A stretch of DNA of 64,000 nt from a virus. Made by a program: the position numbers and the translations under genes. Positions 40,539-49,454 of this stretch are shown here, piece after piece. Positions within the stretch are counted from its first letter, which is position 1, and each line of letters starts with the position of its first letter. The stretch spans positions 1 through 64,000 of IMG/VR virus record IMGVR_UViG_3300009085_000028, one strand, 5' to 3'. The notes beneath the pieces were generated by a model. That model saw only the letters and a program-made list of their open reading frames with translations. It was not told where the DNA came from and did not search any database.

Positions 40539-41069
40539 TTACTCCTGATAGGTTGGTGGATTAATCAAATCATGTAAATCTTCCATGTATGTATCATCCA
40601 CCCAAATAAAACCAAAAGTAGGCAAGCTTGTGTAAGCGGTAGTAAGAGCAGATACAAGTCTTCCAATTTCTAGATCTTTTGAAGTAACTACTTTCCAACC
40701 AACTGTCTTTAGATAATCTACCAAACAAATAGCTTCTACACAATTTGCTAAATAAGCTGTCTGTCTACCAATCATTGAATAAACATTTCGATAGGAAACT
40801 GTAGCCATATCAATTGCATATAAAGCCACGCCACGAGAACCTAAAGTACGAATAAGCAAAAGATCATCTGAATTATCATTACTCTGCAAAATCCAAGACT
40901 GTTGAAAACGGTTTCTAATTACATCCTGAACAATCCCAATAGTTGTGTATTCACTCAACTCTATAACCTGTCCAACTGGTACAGCCAAACGATCTGCGCT
41001 CATACCAGCACAACTGGTTAGTAGAACAATAACTAAAAAGATCCAAGGTAATTTAATAAGCTTTTCCAT
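40539..41069 (-). CDS. Lipoprotein, 176 aa
   Basis: Signal peptide with lipobox (IFLVIVLLTSCAGM, about 10-23), so the mature protein begins with a lipid-modified Cys. The soluble domain is alpha/beta with no known family. Placed within the replication region; possibly a superinfection-exclusion lipoprotein. It overlaps the previous gene by 17 bases. Confidence 0.7.
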   Translation of the reverse strand: MEKLIKLPWIFLVIVLLTSCAGMSADRLAVPVGQVIELSEYTTIGIVQDVIRNRFQQSWILQSNDNSDDLLLIRTLGSRGVALYAIDMATVSYRNVYSMIGRQTAYLANCVEAICLVDYLKTVGWKVVTSKDLEIGRLVSALTTAYTSLPTFGFIWVDDTYMEDLHDLINPPTYQE

Positions 41070-41415
41070 TACGTACTGCCTCCCTTATTTTGATTAGTTC
41101 TTCTAGTGGCCTCTTTGTATCTGTTTCATAAACAATTCTTGCTGGCTCTCCATCAACCAAACCTTCTTCTGCATGAACAAGTCTTACAGGCTGAACTTGA
41201 ATAGCTCTACTGAATTCATCAGACTGTTGACATTCTTTTATTTTTGTGATATAATTAATTTCTTTATCACTTAGTTCTTTATTGTTCATTAGTTTATAAT
41301 AAATAACAATTAGATTATTCCTCACATCCTTTAGCTCAAACAAATCTTCTACAAGGTGAAGTCTACCATTATCATAAATAAGTAGACCGGCTACTACATC
41401 CTTTAAGTTTTCCAT
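41053..41415 (-). CDS. Hypothetical protein, 120 aa
   Basis: AAAGGAG upstream. Contains DNGRLHLVEDLFELKDVRNNLI and a central VRLVHAEEGLVDGEPARI. Unknown. Confidence 0.6.
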   Translation of the reverse strand: MENLKDVVAGLLIYDNGRLHLVEDLFELKDVRNNLIVIYYKLMNNKELSDKEINYITKIKECQQSDEFSRAIQVQPVRLVHAEEGLVDGEPARIVYETDTKRPLEELIKIREAVRNGKAY

Positions 41416-41427
41416 TTCTTTTCTCCT

Positions 41428-42183
41428 TTACATAACCGTTTCAAAATTATGGTGCTTCTTACTTTTACCATCTGCTTCTTCTGAGTAGGGGCGAAATTCA
41501 CCGTCATTGAAATCAGGATTGTGTTCTACCCAAGCATTCACATCTTTAGTTAGTTTATTTAGACCACTTACAATTGCATTGATATAATAACCGGCTAGTT
41601 TTTTATTCTCCTTTGTTTTAGTTAGGTTGATAAAAGTATTCCAGATTGATCGGAAAGCATCCTGTAGAACTACATCTGTTTCACCGTCCTTGAAGAAGTT
41701 GATACCGTCTTCTGTTTTATATTCACGTTCTGCCTTGACTGTATCTTCATACTCACCATCAATTACTTCTTCTTCACCATTCTCTAGGTAACGGTTGGTT
41801 GGTGCTTCATAACGAGTACCATCTGACATTACACGGGCAGGAAGTTGCTTAGGTTCTTTTTCTTCTTTGATAATTTCTAGTGCTTCTCTGATTGATGTAG
41901 CATTCTCTAGCAAATGTGGCGCGCGCGCCACATTTGAGGCAAGCCTCATATAGCGAACAGCCTGATACCTACTAAATTCACAATTACTCATAACCCAAGG
42001 AATAAAATCACCATGTTCAAGACTGCTCTTTACTTCTTCCAAAATCTGACCAATCTCAATTGCGTACTGAACCATATTCTGTGCGGAGGAAACAATCATG
42101 CTTTGTAGTTCGTTTACTCGCTCGGCTCGTTCTGTATTCAGAACTTCTAGATCAACAACTTCTGCTTTCACGATTTCGCTCAT
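41428..42183 (-). CDS. DUF3102-like protein, 251 aa
   Basis: The ATG at 42183 has AAGGAG upstream; the longer frame starts inside the previous gene. The N-terminal part carries IEIGQILEEVKSSLEHGDFIPWV and SRYQAVRYMRLA, matching DUF3102 proteins, phage and plasmid factors with an HTH-like segment. A 26-bp GC palindrome lies in the coding sequence at 41911-41936, so the gene may contain its own binding site (inference). Confidence 0.7.
   Translation of the reverse strand: MSEIVKAEVVDLEVLNTERAERVNELQSMIVSSAQNMVQYAIEIGQILEEVKSSLEHGDFIPWVMSNCEFSRYQAVRYMRLASNVARAPHLLENATSIREALEIIKEEKEPKQLPARVMSDGTRYEAPTNRYLENGEEEVIDGEYEDTVKAEREYKTEDGINFFKDGETDVVLQDAFRSIWNTFINLTKTKENKKLAGYYINAIVSGLNKLTKDVNAWVEHNPDFNDGEFRPYSEEADGKSKKHHNFETVM
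41911..41936. repeat. 26-bp perfect GC palindrome
   Basis: CAAATGTGGCGCG is followed at once by its exact reverse complement. The eight central alternating G/C bases are unlike anything else in this AT-rich window. It is inside the DUF3102-like coding region (encoding SNVARAPHL). Candidate protein-binding or replication site. Confidence 0.7.
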
Positions 42184-42219
42184 ACTCAGATCTCCTTTTG
42201 AATTTGTTTTCTTAGCTAT

Positions 42220-42247
42220 ATTATAGCGAGTCTTTTTCATTTGTCAA
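42220..42247 (-). promoter_or_regulatory. Sigma70-type promoter, minus strand
   Basis: TTGACA (complement of 42242-42247), 16-bp spacer and TATAAT (complement of 42220-42225), overlapping the end of the zinc-finger gene and firing into the DUF3102-like gene. Confidence 0.75.
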
Positions 42248-42430
42248 TAGGCAATTTCGGAGGAATTCAAAGTTAATCCCATGATAAGTTGTCTTGCCAC
42301 ACACAGTACAAATGAGGTATGCTCCCCCCGTCATTGGGTAAAGAGATACAGTACCACAACCACATTGCTCACAAGTACTTGTTACGCCAGTAAGACTTTT
42401 TTCTACAACATCTCTATCGAGAACAGTCAT
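42221..42430 (-). CDS. Zinc-ribbon protein, 69 aa
   Basis: CEQCGCG near 20-26 and CTVCGKTTYHG near 42-52 form a four-cysteine ribbon. AAAGGAG upstream. First gene of the minus-strand operon after the divergent promoter, so a possible early regulator. Confidence 0.65.
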   Translation of the reverse strand: MTVLDRDVVEKSLTGVTSTCEQCGCGTVSLYPMTGGAYLICTVCGKTTYHGINFEFLRNCLLTNEKDSL

Positions 42431-42495
42431 AACAAACTCCTTTATATAAAATATAATTTATACTCTTTATTTTTTCCTCATCAAGACCAATTATT

Positions 42496-42524
42496 ATTAT
42501 ATCACGACTTTTAAAGTTTGTCAA
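42496..42524 (-). promoter_or_regulatory. Divergent promoter, minus-strand arm
   Basis: TTGACA (complement of 42519-42524), 17-bp spacer, TATAAT (complement of 42496-42501). Back to back with the plus-strand promoter at 42532; drives the replication operon. Confidence 0.88.
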
Positions 42525-42540
42525 GGGGGTATTGACAAAC
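42516..42540. promoter_or_regulatory. Inverted repeat joining the two -35 boxes
   Basis: GTTTGTCAA-GGGGGTA-TTGACAAAC: 9-bp arms that contain both -35 boxes, 7 bases apart. RNA polymerase cannot easily occupy both sides, and a dimeric regulator could control both. Confidence 0.6.
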
Positions 42541-42560
42541 CCATTAGAATGTGGTATAAT
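42532..42560 (+). promoter_or_regulatory. Divergent promoter, plus-strand arm
   Basis: TTGACA at 42532-42537, 17-bp spacer, TATAAT at 42555-42560, followed by an inverted repeat CATAGT-N7-ACTATG at 42570-42588 near the transcription start, a possible operator. Confidence 0.88.
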
Positions 42561-42612
42561 GTTGTATGACATAGTATAGCACACTATGAACCATTTGTCA
42601 AGGAGGAATTTC

Positions 42613-42861
42613 ATGCCAATCAAAGCTAAGAACGGTGAGTATCAATGTATGTTCTGTAACTTCACTCACCCAAACGTATTCAATCTAGATCAGCACCAAA
42701 GGGAAGCTCATGAATACTACCTTGTTCCTCTACTTAAGGAGGAACTTGTTAGGTTGCTTCAGTATTTTAGAACTGGTGACCAAGAACTAATCACCAAGAG
42801 AATGTATGACACAATTAAAAAGTATGCTACATATAGGATTAAGCCACCAGAAGAAGACTAA
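42613..42861 (+). CDS. C2H2-type zinc-finger protein, 82 aa
   Basis: CMFCNFTHPNVFNLDQHQREAH (about 11-32) is a near-standard C2H2 finger. The ATG at 42613 has AAGGAGG upstream. It sits directly after the plus-strand promoter and faces the zinc-ribbon gene, so it could be a transcription factor for the early-to-late switch. Confidence 0.72.
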   Translation: MPIKAKNGEYQCMFCNFTHPNVFNLDQHQREAHEYYLVPLLKEELVRLLQYFRTGDQELITKRMYDTIKKYATYRIKPPEED

Positions 42862-42865
42862 TAAT

Positions 42866-42907
42866 GGGTCATATTCATGAAAATATGTTATAATTAATAT
42901 ATAATGA
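42866..42907 (+). promoter_or_regulatory. Phage-specific late promoter candidate A
   Basis: GGGTCAT at 42866-42872, 16 bp, TATAAT at 42889-42894, then TAATATATAATGA at 42895-42907. The same combination occurs at 56693-56736. Upstream of the late operon. Confidence 0.6.
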
Positions 42908-42935
42908 GAATTAATTGAAAGGAATAAGAAATTAT

Positions 42936-43616
42936 ATGACAAGAGGACGCAATAAAAACTCATTTAGAAACATGAGACAATATAAAGATTTGTCTGATGA
43001 TGAATTTGATAAGATATACAATGAGATGGTTTTTGGTGTAGAGAAGGATGAAGTTATCCAGGACAAGTTTGATAGAATTATGGGTGACTTTGAGAACGAA
43101 TATGATCTTTCTGAGTTACTACCAAATGATAGAATTGTTCTAAAGAGTCTAGTTAGTGCAATGATTCAACTACAAGATTATGAAGTGTTTCTAAACACAG
43201 CCTCTAAAGAAGGTGTAAACAGTAACAACATTGTTACAGTAGAAAAGATTAGTAACATTTGCAAGAGTCTTAGAAATGATATTTCAAATATGCAGAATGA
43301 CTTGGGCATTACTCGTAAGACTAGAAAGAATGATAAAGAACAAAATGTTCTGAGTTTTATTGAGGATCTAAAAAAGAAAGCTGCTCAATTCTCACAACAG
43401 AAAATGCAGTATATCTTCTGTGAAAAATGTGGTGTACTACTTACTACTGTTTGGTGGAAGAATCCAGAGACAAGTAAGAACAAGATCGTTGTACATTGTA
43501 ATAGAAAATTAGAAGACGATGAGGTTTGTGGTTGGTCTAAATCATTTTCTTCTAAAGAGTTAGCAGAACTAAATGGATCTAATAGATTGGACTTGATGCC
43601 AGAAAGTATGAGATAA
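42936..43616 (+). CDS. Hypothetical protein with zinc site, possible small terminase, 226 aa
   Basis: ATG at 42936 chosen over a TTG lacking a ribosome site. Helical N-terminal part, coiled middle, and C-terminal FCEKCGVLL...HCNRKLEDDEVCGW forming a zinc ribbon. First gene of the late operon; small terminase subunits often occupy this place, but terL is 10 kb away. Unproven. Confidence 0.55.
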   Translation: MTRGRNKNSFRNMRQYKDLSDDEFDKIYNEMVFGVEKDEVIQDKFDRIMGDFENEYDLSELLPNDRIVLKSLVSAMIQLQDYEVFLNTASKEGVNSNNIVTVEKISNICKSLRNDISNMQNDLGITRKTRKNDKEQNVLSFIEDLKKKAAQFSQQKMQYIFCEKCGVLLTTVWWKNPETSKNKIVVHCNRKLEDDEVCGWSKSFSSKELAELNGSNRLDLMPESMR

Positions 43617-43617
43617 C

Positions 43618-44337
43618 ATGCTAACATTTAGTAAACTAGGTGATTACGGTAGATTTGGTAATCAATTATTTCAGATAGCCAGCACAATTGGTATTGCCAC
43701 GAAGAACGATCAAACATATGGATTTCCTAAATGGAAATACCAAGAGTACTTTAAAAATCCTCTACCTATATTTGATTCTACTATAACCCATGTAATTGAA
43801 GAAACAACAACTAAATACAAAGATATTGTTCTAGACAAAAGTTTTGATCTTAGAGGATACTATCAAAGTTATAAATACTTTGATCACTGTAATAGTCTGA
43901 TTAGATATTACTTTATGTTCTCAGAACCAGATGCTTTAGTTAGGGCTTGTGCTGTCCATGTAAGAAGGGGCGATTACGTTTCACTCAGCCATATACATCC
44001 TAATTTATCTCCTGATTATTACAGAAGGGCTATGAATTTATTTCCAAAGGATACGCCATTTCTAGTAATGTCTGATGATATTAATTGGTGTGTAAACAAT
44101 ATAAATTTTGCTGATAAAGATATTGTCTTTTTCTATAACGATGAAATCAATTCTTTTCGTGTTATGTCTCAGTGTGAACATAATATTATATCTGCCAGTT
44201 CTTTTTCTTGGTGGGCTGCTTATCTAAATAAAAATCCAAATAAAAGAGTAATTGCTCCTAGCGTATGGGCGTTCAATGAACCTAAAGAAACTATAGAAGA
44301 TAGATTACCTCCTGATTGGGAAAGGTTAGAATTATGA
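43618..44337 (+). CDS. GT11 alpha-1,2-fucosyltransferase-like, 239 aa
   Basis: GRFGNQLFQIAST (about 11-23), VHVRRGDYVS (about 118-127) and ISASSFSWWAAYLN are the three motifs of family GT11, which transfers fucose or related deoxyhexose from GDP. First enzyme of the glycan cassette. Substrate may be phage glycan or host surface. Confidence 0.82.
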   Translation: MLTFSKLGDYGRFGNQLFQIASTIGIATKNDQTYGFPKWKYQEYFKNPLPIFDSTITHVIEETTTKYKDIVLDKSFDLRGYYQSYKYFDHCNSLIRYYFMFSEPDALVRACAVHVRRGDYVSLSHIHPNLSPDYYRRAMNLFPKDTPFLVMSDDINWCVNNINFADKDIVFFYNDEINSFRVMSQCEHNIISASSFSWWAAYLNKNPNKRVIAPSVWAFNEPKETIEDRLPPDWERLEL

Positions 44338-44921
44338 AGATTAATGAGCGTGGTTTTTGGGAGAACAATTCAACTGAGGGTCACGGTGTTGACCAGGGAC
44401 TAATGAAAGGTTTAGCAGATTTCTTTCATTCTAATTCCTACCACAAAGTAGTAATTGATATTGGTTGCGGTGAAGGATCATACACTAAGTATCTAAATGA
44501 ACATGGAATTTATTGTGAAGGTTATGATGGTAATCGGTATACTCCTGTAATTACAAATGGTCTTTGTCATGTTGCTGACTTCTCACAAGAGCAGCATCTA
44601 GGATCTTACGAATGGGCTATGTGTCTAGAAGTAGCAGAACATATTCCAGCAAAATATGAGGACATATTCTTAGACAATCTGCACAGACATAACGTAGATG
44701 GGATTGTTATCAGTTGGTCTATTCCTGAGTTTGGTGGTGACGGTCACGTAAACCCTAAGCCTAACAGTTATGTAATTGATAAGTTTATTTCTATGGGTTA
44801 TCTCTACGATGAAAACTCCACCACTATACTAAGATACTCCTGTGCAGAATACCCTAATCCTTGTTGGTGGTTTGGACACACGATCTTTGTGTTTCGAAAA
44901 GGAGAAGTAAATGGACTATGA
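44334..44921 (+). CDS. SAM-dependent methyltransferase, 195 aa
   Basis: VVIDIGCGEGSYTKYL motif I and the YDGN acidic strand. ATG overlaps the fucosyltransferase TGA. Likely modifies a sugar. Confidence 0.72.
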   Translation: MKINERGFWENNSTEGHGVDQGLMKGLADFFHSNSYHKVVIDIGCGEGSYTKYLNEHGIYCEGYDGNRYTPVITNGLCHVADFSQEQHLGSYEWAMCLEVAEHIPAKYEDIFLDNLHRHNVDGIVISWSIPEFGGDGHVNPKPNSYVIDKFISMGYLYDENSTTILRYSCAEYPNPCWWFGHTIFVFRKGEVNGL

Positions 44922-45543
44922 GATGGTAGGTAATTGTCAAGTAGAAAATCTAAATCAAATATACTTGGACTATTTTGGTTACAAAACTGATGGGGTATTC
45001 GTAGAGGTTGGTGCATATGATGGTTATAACTTTAGTAACACTTGGGGATTAGCTAGGGCTGGATGGAAGGGATTTTATATTGAACCCATTCAGGAATATG
45101 TACAAGCCTGTATGAATAATCATAAGGGTCATAATGTTTCTGTCATACAAAAAGCGGTAGGAAACTTTAGCGGTACAGTTAGAATGCAGATAGCGGGTAC
45201 ACTATCTACCTATGATGACTTTTATATCAAGTCCTCGGTGTGGGGTAGCCAGTATAAAAACAATACAGTCGAGGTAGACATAGATACTCTAGATAATATT
45301 TTACTCACTAGAGTTATCCATGATGAGATAGATGTTCTGGTTATTGATACTGAAGGTTCAGAACTAAAAGTTCTAGAGGGCTTTGATCTAGAATATTGGA
45401 GGCCCAAGATGGTAATTATAGAGGCACACGAAAAGAACCCCTATAAAGAACTAACCTTACTAGTACCAGATATTGATAACTACTTTTCTAGCTACCGTAA
45501 AATTTATGCGGGGGAAGTGAACAGTATTTATGTTATTAATTAA
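44911..45543 (+). CDS. FkbM-family methyltransferase, 210 aa
   Basis: VFVEVGAYDGYNFSNT motif I, FYIEPIQEY motif II and VLVIDTEGSELKVLEGF, the FkbM signature. FkbM enzymes O-methylate sugars or polyketides. AAAGGAG upstream. Confidence 0.82.
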   Translation: MDYEMVGNCQVENLNQIYLDYFGYKTDGVFVEVGAYDGYNFSNTWGLARAGWKGFYIEPIQEYVQACMNNHKGHNVSVIQKAVGNFSGTVRMQIAGTLSTYDDFYIKSSVWGSQYKNNTVEVDIDTLDNILLTRVIHDEIDVLVIDTEGSELKVLEGFDLEYWRPKMVIIEAHEKNPYKELTLLVPDIDNYFSSYRKIYAGEVNSIYVIN

Positions 45544-46201
45544 TTATGCAACAGAAAACTATAAAGCACAGCAAGCAGCTTTATCAGCGGAAGCACACAA
45601 CGCAGGTTTCCAAGTAATAGAGTTTTCTCCAATAGATATACCAGAAGATTATTATCTGAAACATAAACTGATCCTTGATCAGAAACGTGGTGCTGGTAGT
45701 GCCTTGTGGAAACCCTACATCATAGAGAAAACCATGATGGAGCTTAGAACTGGCGCTAAACTTTTGTACATGGATTGCGGAGATAAAATAATAAGAAATG
45801 ATTTCCGTAATTACATTGAAACCAAATTAGATAGTTATCCTTTCTTCTTTGTTCAGAACACGCATCTAAATAAACATCATACTCGCAGGGATTGTTTTAC
45901 GCTTATGGATTGTGATGATGAATACTATTGGAATTATCCAATTCTTGAAGCGGGTATTTGTGGGTTTGAAGTTACCAACAGAACAATAGCTTTTGTAAAC
46001 GAATGGTTACGGTGGAGTGAGCAAGAGGATGTTATCATGGATGTAGAAAACAAAAACCTTTTTGGTAAAGGCAACCTAGAGGGATACACAAATCACAAAT
46101 GCGATCAATCAGTTCTGACAAATCTCGTAGCCAAGGGTAGGTACAATACAACTCCTATTCAAGAGGTAATGCACTACGTTAGTTATAATTACAGAGGGTA
46201 A
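45530..46201 (+). CDS. Glycosyltransferase-like protein, 223 aa
   Basis: GAGSALWKPYIIEKTM and LLYMDCGDKI (acidic metal site) with EAGICGFEV are typical of GT-A-fold enzymes annotated as hypothetical or capsule glycosyltransferases. Overlaps the FkbM gene by 14 bases. Confidence 0.65.
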   Translation: MLLINYATENYKAQQAALSAEAHNAGFQVIEFSPIDIPEDYYLKHKLILDQKRGAGSALWKPYIIEKTMMELRTGAKLLYMDCGDKIIRNDFRNYIETKLDSYPFFFVQNTHLNKHHTRRDCFTLMDCDDEYYWNYPILEAGICGFEVTNRTIAFVNEWLRWSEQEDVIMDVENKNLFGKGNLEGYTNHKCDQSVLTNLVAKGRYNTTPIQEVMHYVSYNYRG

Positions 46202-46202
46202 T

Positions 46203-46964
46203 ATGATTAGTATAGTACTTACAATACACAACCAGGCAGATATACTACCATTTGTTTTTGAGGGAATAGATAAATCTAGTAATTTAGTAAAAGAATTTAT
46301 TGTTATATTTGATGGATGCACAGACACTTCTGAGCAATGCTTTTCTAATTGGTACGTACCAAACACATATAGTTTTGAATTCAAAGTTCTTCATTTGCCA
46401 AATGTATTTGAAACCAGAGCTAACAACGCAGGACTAAAAGAAGTAACACAACCTTATGCTATTATTGTTCAAGATGATTGCGCAATAAAAGAATTCTTTT
46501 GGGACAAGCAATTACTAGAGCCTGCACTAAAATGGTCTAACGTGTTTGCAGTATCAGGTAGAAATGGTCACAGCATTATTCCTAGTGGTGACATAGTAGA
46601 TTATACAAATGTAGTTGGTTGGGGAACAAACAAGAATGACCCCAATAAATTCTATGTTAGTCAAGTAGTAAACAGAGGCCCACTACTTCTAAAGATGGAG
46701 GTAGTAAAGCAACTAAATTATTTTGATGAAGCATTTGTACCGCAGAACGGTGATGACCACGATCTGTGTTTGAGAGCTTATAGAGAAGGATATATCTGTG
46801 GGTGTCGCCCAATTGACTTTGTTTCAGAAAGAGATTGGGGTGGTACACGCAAAGGTAACGGTAAGTGGATAGCTGACGCGATAGATAAGAACATGCGTAT
46901 CATTCACAATAGATATATTGATTTAATCTCTAGGGATTATCCTGTAGAGGAAAGGGATCTATGA
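46203..46964 (+). CDS. GT2 glycosyltransferase, 253 aa
   Basis: ISIVLTIHNQADILPFV N-terminal strand, QDDCAIKE (DxD-like) and NGDDHDLCLRAYREGY, the usual catalytic region. Start behind GAGGG. Confidence 0.8.
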   Translation: MISIVLTIHNQADILPFVFEGIDKSSNLVKEFIVIFDGCTDTSEQCFSNWYVPNTYSFEFKVLHLPNVFETRANNAGLKEVTQPYAIIVQDDCAIKEFFWDKQLLEPALKWSNVFAVSGRNGHSIIPSGDIVDYTNVVGWGTNKNDPNKFYVSQVVNRGPLLLKMEVVKQLNYFDEAFVPQNGDDHDLCLRAYREGYICGCRPIDFVSERDWGGTRKGNGKWIADAIDKNMRIIHNRYIDLISRDYPVEERDL

Positions 46965-47563
46965 ACATAAAGGAACTAATAACAAGACCTAACCCGGTGA
47001 TATTTGAGATAGGTTGTAATGATGGATCTGATACAGAAAAGTTTGTAGCTGATTTTCCAGATGCAACTATTTATTGTTTTGAACCAGATCCAGAAACCGT
47101 AAAAAGATTTCTAGAAAGAAAGCTAAATGTAAAATTATATCAGGCTGCTATTTCTGATGTAACTGGCTTTACAACATTCTCTCCTAGTAATAACAATGGT
47201 TTATCCGGCTCTATTGTAAATCCAAAGATACATCTAGAAGTATATCCACAAGTTAAATTTATTGCACCAATAGAAGTTGCTACTTATTCTTTAGATGATT
47301 TTGTTTCTGCTGCTGGAATTGATTTTATAGATTTCATTTGGGCAGACGTACAAGGCGCTGAAGAAAAGATGATACGTGGTGGAATGAACACACTTACTAA
47401 GAAAGTAAAATATTTATTTACTGAATTTAGTAATGTGGAACTTTACGAGGGCGCTCCTACACTACCAAGAATATTGGAACTATTGCCAAGCTTTGAACTT
47501 GTTGAAGTTCCCTGGCAATGGTGGGCAGATGGGAATTGTTTACTAAGGAATAAGAACCTATGA
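46961..47563 (+). CDS. FkbM-family methyltransferase, 200 aa
   Basis: VIFEIGCNDGSDTEKF, FEPDPETVKRF and DFIWADVQGAEEKMI match the FkbM family. Paralogue of the gene at 44911. ATG overlaps the preceding TGA. Confidence 0.82.
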   Translation: MNIKELITRPNPVIFEIGCNDGSDTEKFVADFPDATIYCFEPDPETVKRFLERKLNVKLYQAAISDVTGFTTFSPSNNNGLSGSIVNPKIHLEVYPQVKFIAPIEVATYSLDDFVSAAGIDFIDFIWADVQGAEEKMIRGGMNTLTKKVKYLFTEFSNVELYEGAPTLPRILELLPSFELVEVPWQWWADGNCLLRNKNL

Positions 47564-48528
47564 ATATTTTAGTAACTGGTTGCGCAGGATTTATCGGTAG
47601 TGTAGTTACAGAGCATCTAGTAAATGCTGGTCACGCCGTTATCGGGGTTGATAATTTTCAAAGTTCATACAGAGAGTCTGTACACCCCAAGATCAAATTC
47701 TACGAAGGAAGCATTGGTAATGACAATCTGCTAGGTGCTATTTTCAGAACAGAGAATGTGGATCTAGTTTGTCATCTAGCAGCAGAAAGCGTGATAGGTA
47801 AAGCAAGCTCTGATCCATACATTTTCTTTAGAGACAACGTTGAGTATGGAATGAGATTGCTAGAGGCCATGCGCTGGTATAACTGTAATAAGTTAGTAAT
47901 GAGTTCTACGGGATCATCTTATGGTGAGCCTGTATACTTACCAATGGATGAGCAACACCCGCAAAATCCTATAAATGCTTATGGAGAATCTAAGTACATT
48001 TACGAACGTATTATAAAATGGTATGCTAAATCCTACGGGCTAGAATACATGATGTTCCGCTACTACAACGTTGGTGGTGCTACAGAAATGAACGGCGAGA
48101 GAAGAAGAAATGAAACTCGTCTAGTTCCAGTAGCGCTGAAAGCTTTGTATGAAAATTTAGCTATGACTATTTACGGAACGGATTACCCAACTAAAGATGG
48201 TACTGCAATTAGAGATTATCTCCACGTAAAAGACGTAGCACAGGCACATCTACTGGCTATTGAAAAACTAGTAGCCGGTGATAAGAATAAGATATACAAC
48301 CTGGGTAGTGAGAAGGGGTTTACTGTATACGAAATACTTTCACGCATCCAGGTGTTATCTGGAAAAAACATAGCTCTGCTTTCTGGCCCAAGAAGACCAG
48401 GAGATCCAGTTAGCCTAGTAGCGTCAAGTAAATATGCGAAAGAGGATTTGAAATGGAATCCACAATACTCAGATCTAGATACAATCCTAGAAGATTCTAT
48501 TTCATGGTATGAAAGGAAGATGAGATGA
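47560..48528 (+). CDS. NAD-dependent sugar epimerase (GalE-like), 322 aa
   Basis: Rossmann TGCAGFIGS (6-14), the catalytic Ser/Tyr/Lys set SSTGSSY and YGESKY, and a late RDYLHVKDVAQAH plus RRPGDP segment. It would epimerise UDP- or ADP-sugars for the cassette. Confidence 0.87.
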   Translation: MNILVTGCAGFIGSVVTEHLVNAGHAVIGVDNFQSSYRESVHPKIKFYEGSIGNDNLLGAIFRTENVDLVCHLAAESVIGKASSDPYIFFRDNVEYGMRLLEAMRWYNCNKLVMSSTGSSYGEPVYLPMDEQHPQNPINAYGESKYIYERIIKWYAKSYGLEYMMFRYYNVGGATEMNGERRRNETRLVPVALKALYENLAMTIYGTDYPTKDGTAIRDYLHVKDVAQAHLLAIEKLVAGDKNKIYNLGSEKGFTVYEILSRIQVLSGKNIALLSGPRRPGDPVSLVASSKYAKEDLKWNPQYSDLDTILEDSISWYERKMR

Positions 48529-49454
48529 TTATTTCTGCAACTCCTTTGAGGGTGTCTATTATTGGTGGAGGAACAGATTTACCCGAATGGTTTATAAAAA
48601 ATACGGGGTGCGTAGTTGGATCATCTATTGATAAATATGTCTACGTAATTGTCAATAAAAGATTTGATGATAAAATTTATGTTGGGTACACTAAACAAGA
48701 AATCGTAGATTCTGTGGATGAGATACAACACGATCTGATAAGAGAAGCAGCAAAAGCAGCGGGACTAACAAAAGGTTTTGAAGTAAAAACTATGTCGGAT
48801 GTTCCATCAGCAGGATCAGGATTAGGATCGTCTAGTGCATATCTTGTTGGTTTACTAAACGCCTTCTACCACTACAAGAATAAACCCAAAGAAAATAAAT
48901 TACTTGCGTATGAAGCTTTTGTTATAGAAAGATATTATCTTAATAGAAGCGTTGGTATGCAAGATCATTTACTCTGTGGCCTAGGTGGACAAAACAGAAT
49001 TACATTTACTGATGATCTACCGACTTGGGAAGAAATAGAACTTAGAAAAGACAATCTATTTATGCACTACACTGGCATTACTAGAAACGCAAATGATATT
49101 CTAAAGCAACAAGTCTTGAGTGTAGAAGAAAAATACTCTTACTACGCAGAGCTATCTGATAAAGCTATTCAATTTGAACAATCTAATTTAGAGACAATAC
49201 TAAAAGCAGGATGGGAAATCAAGAAAGCCCTATCTCCTGACATTTCTAATGAGGCTATTGAACAGATGATTGGTGTCGCTAGTGGGGGTGGTGCAACAGC
49301 TTGGAAGATTTTAGGTGCTGGTGGTGGAGGCTTTCTACTATCATATGTACCAAAGGAAAACCAAGAAAGGTTTTCATTGGCAATGAGAGACTATAAAGAA
49401 ATGCCATTTGCTTTTACAAATTATGGAACAAGGATTATTTATAATGGATTATAA
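48525..49454 (+). CDS. GHMP kinase, heptose-7-phosphate kinase-like (HddA), 309 aa
   Basis: TPLRVSIIGGGTDLPEWF at the N-terminus and PSAGSGLGSSSAYLVGLL in the ATP loop, with LGAGGGGFLL near the end, match D-glycero-D-manno-heptose-7-phosphate kinases. Paired with the isomerase that follows. Confidence 0.82.
   Translation: MIISATPLRVSIIGGGTDLPEWFIKNTGCVVGSSIDKYVYVIVNKRFDDKIYVGYTKQEIVDSVDEIQHDLIREAAKAAGLTKGFEVKTMSDVPSAGSGLGSSSAYLVGLLNAFYHYKNKPKENKLLAYEAFVIERYYLNRSVGMQDHLLCGLGGQNRITFTDDLPTWEEIELRKDNLFMHYTGITRNANDILKQQVLSVEEKYSYYAELSDKAIQFEQSNLETILKAGWEIKKALSPDISNEAIEQMIGVASGGGATAWKILGAGGGGFLLSYVPKENQERFSLAMRDYKEMPFAFTNYGTRIIYNGL

Noticed and set aside
42414-42623. Minus-strand frame of 69 codons
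   Set aside because: Spans both divergent promoters and the leader of the opposing gene; not consistent with transcription from them.
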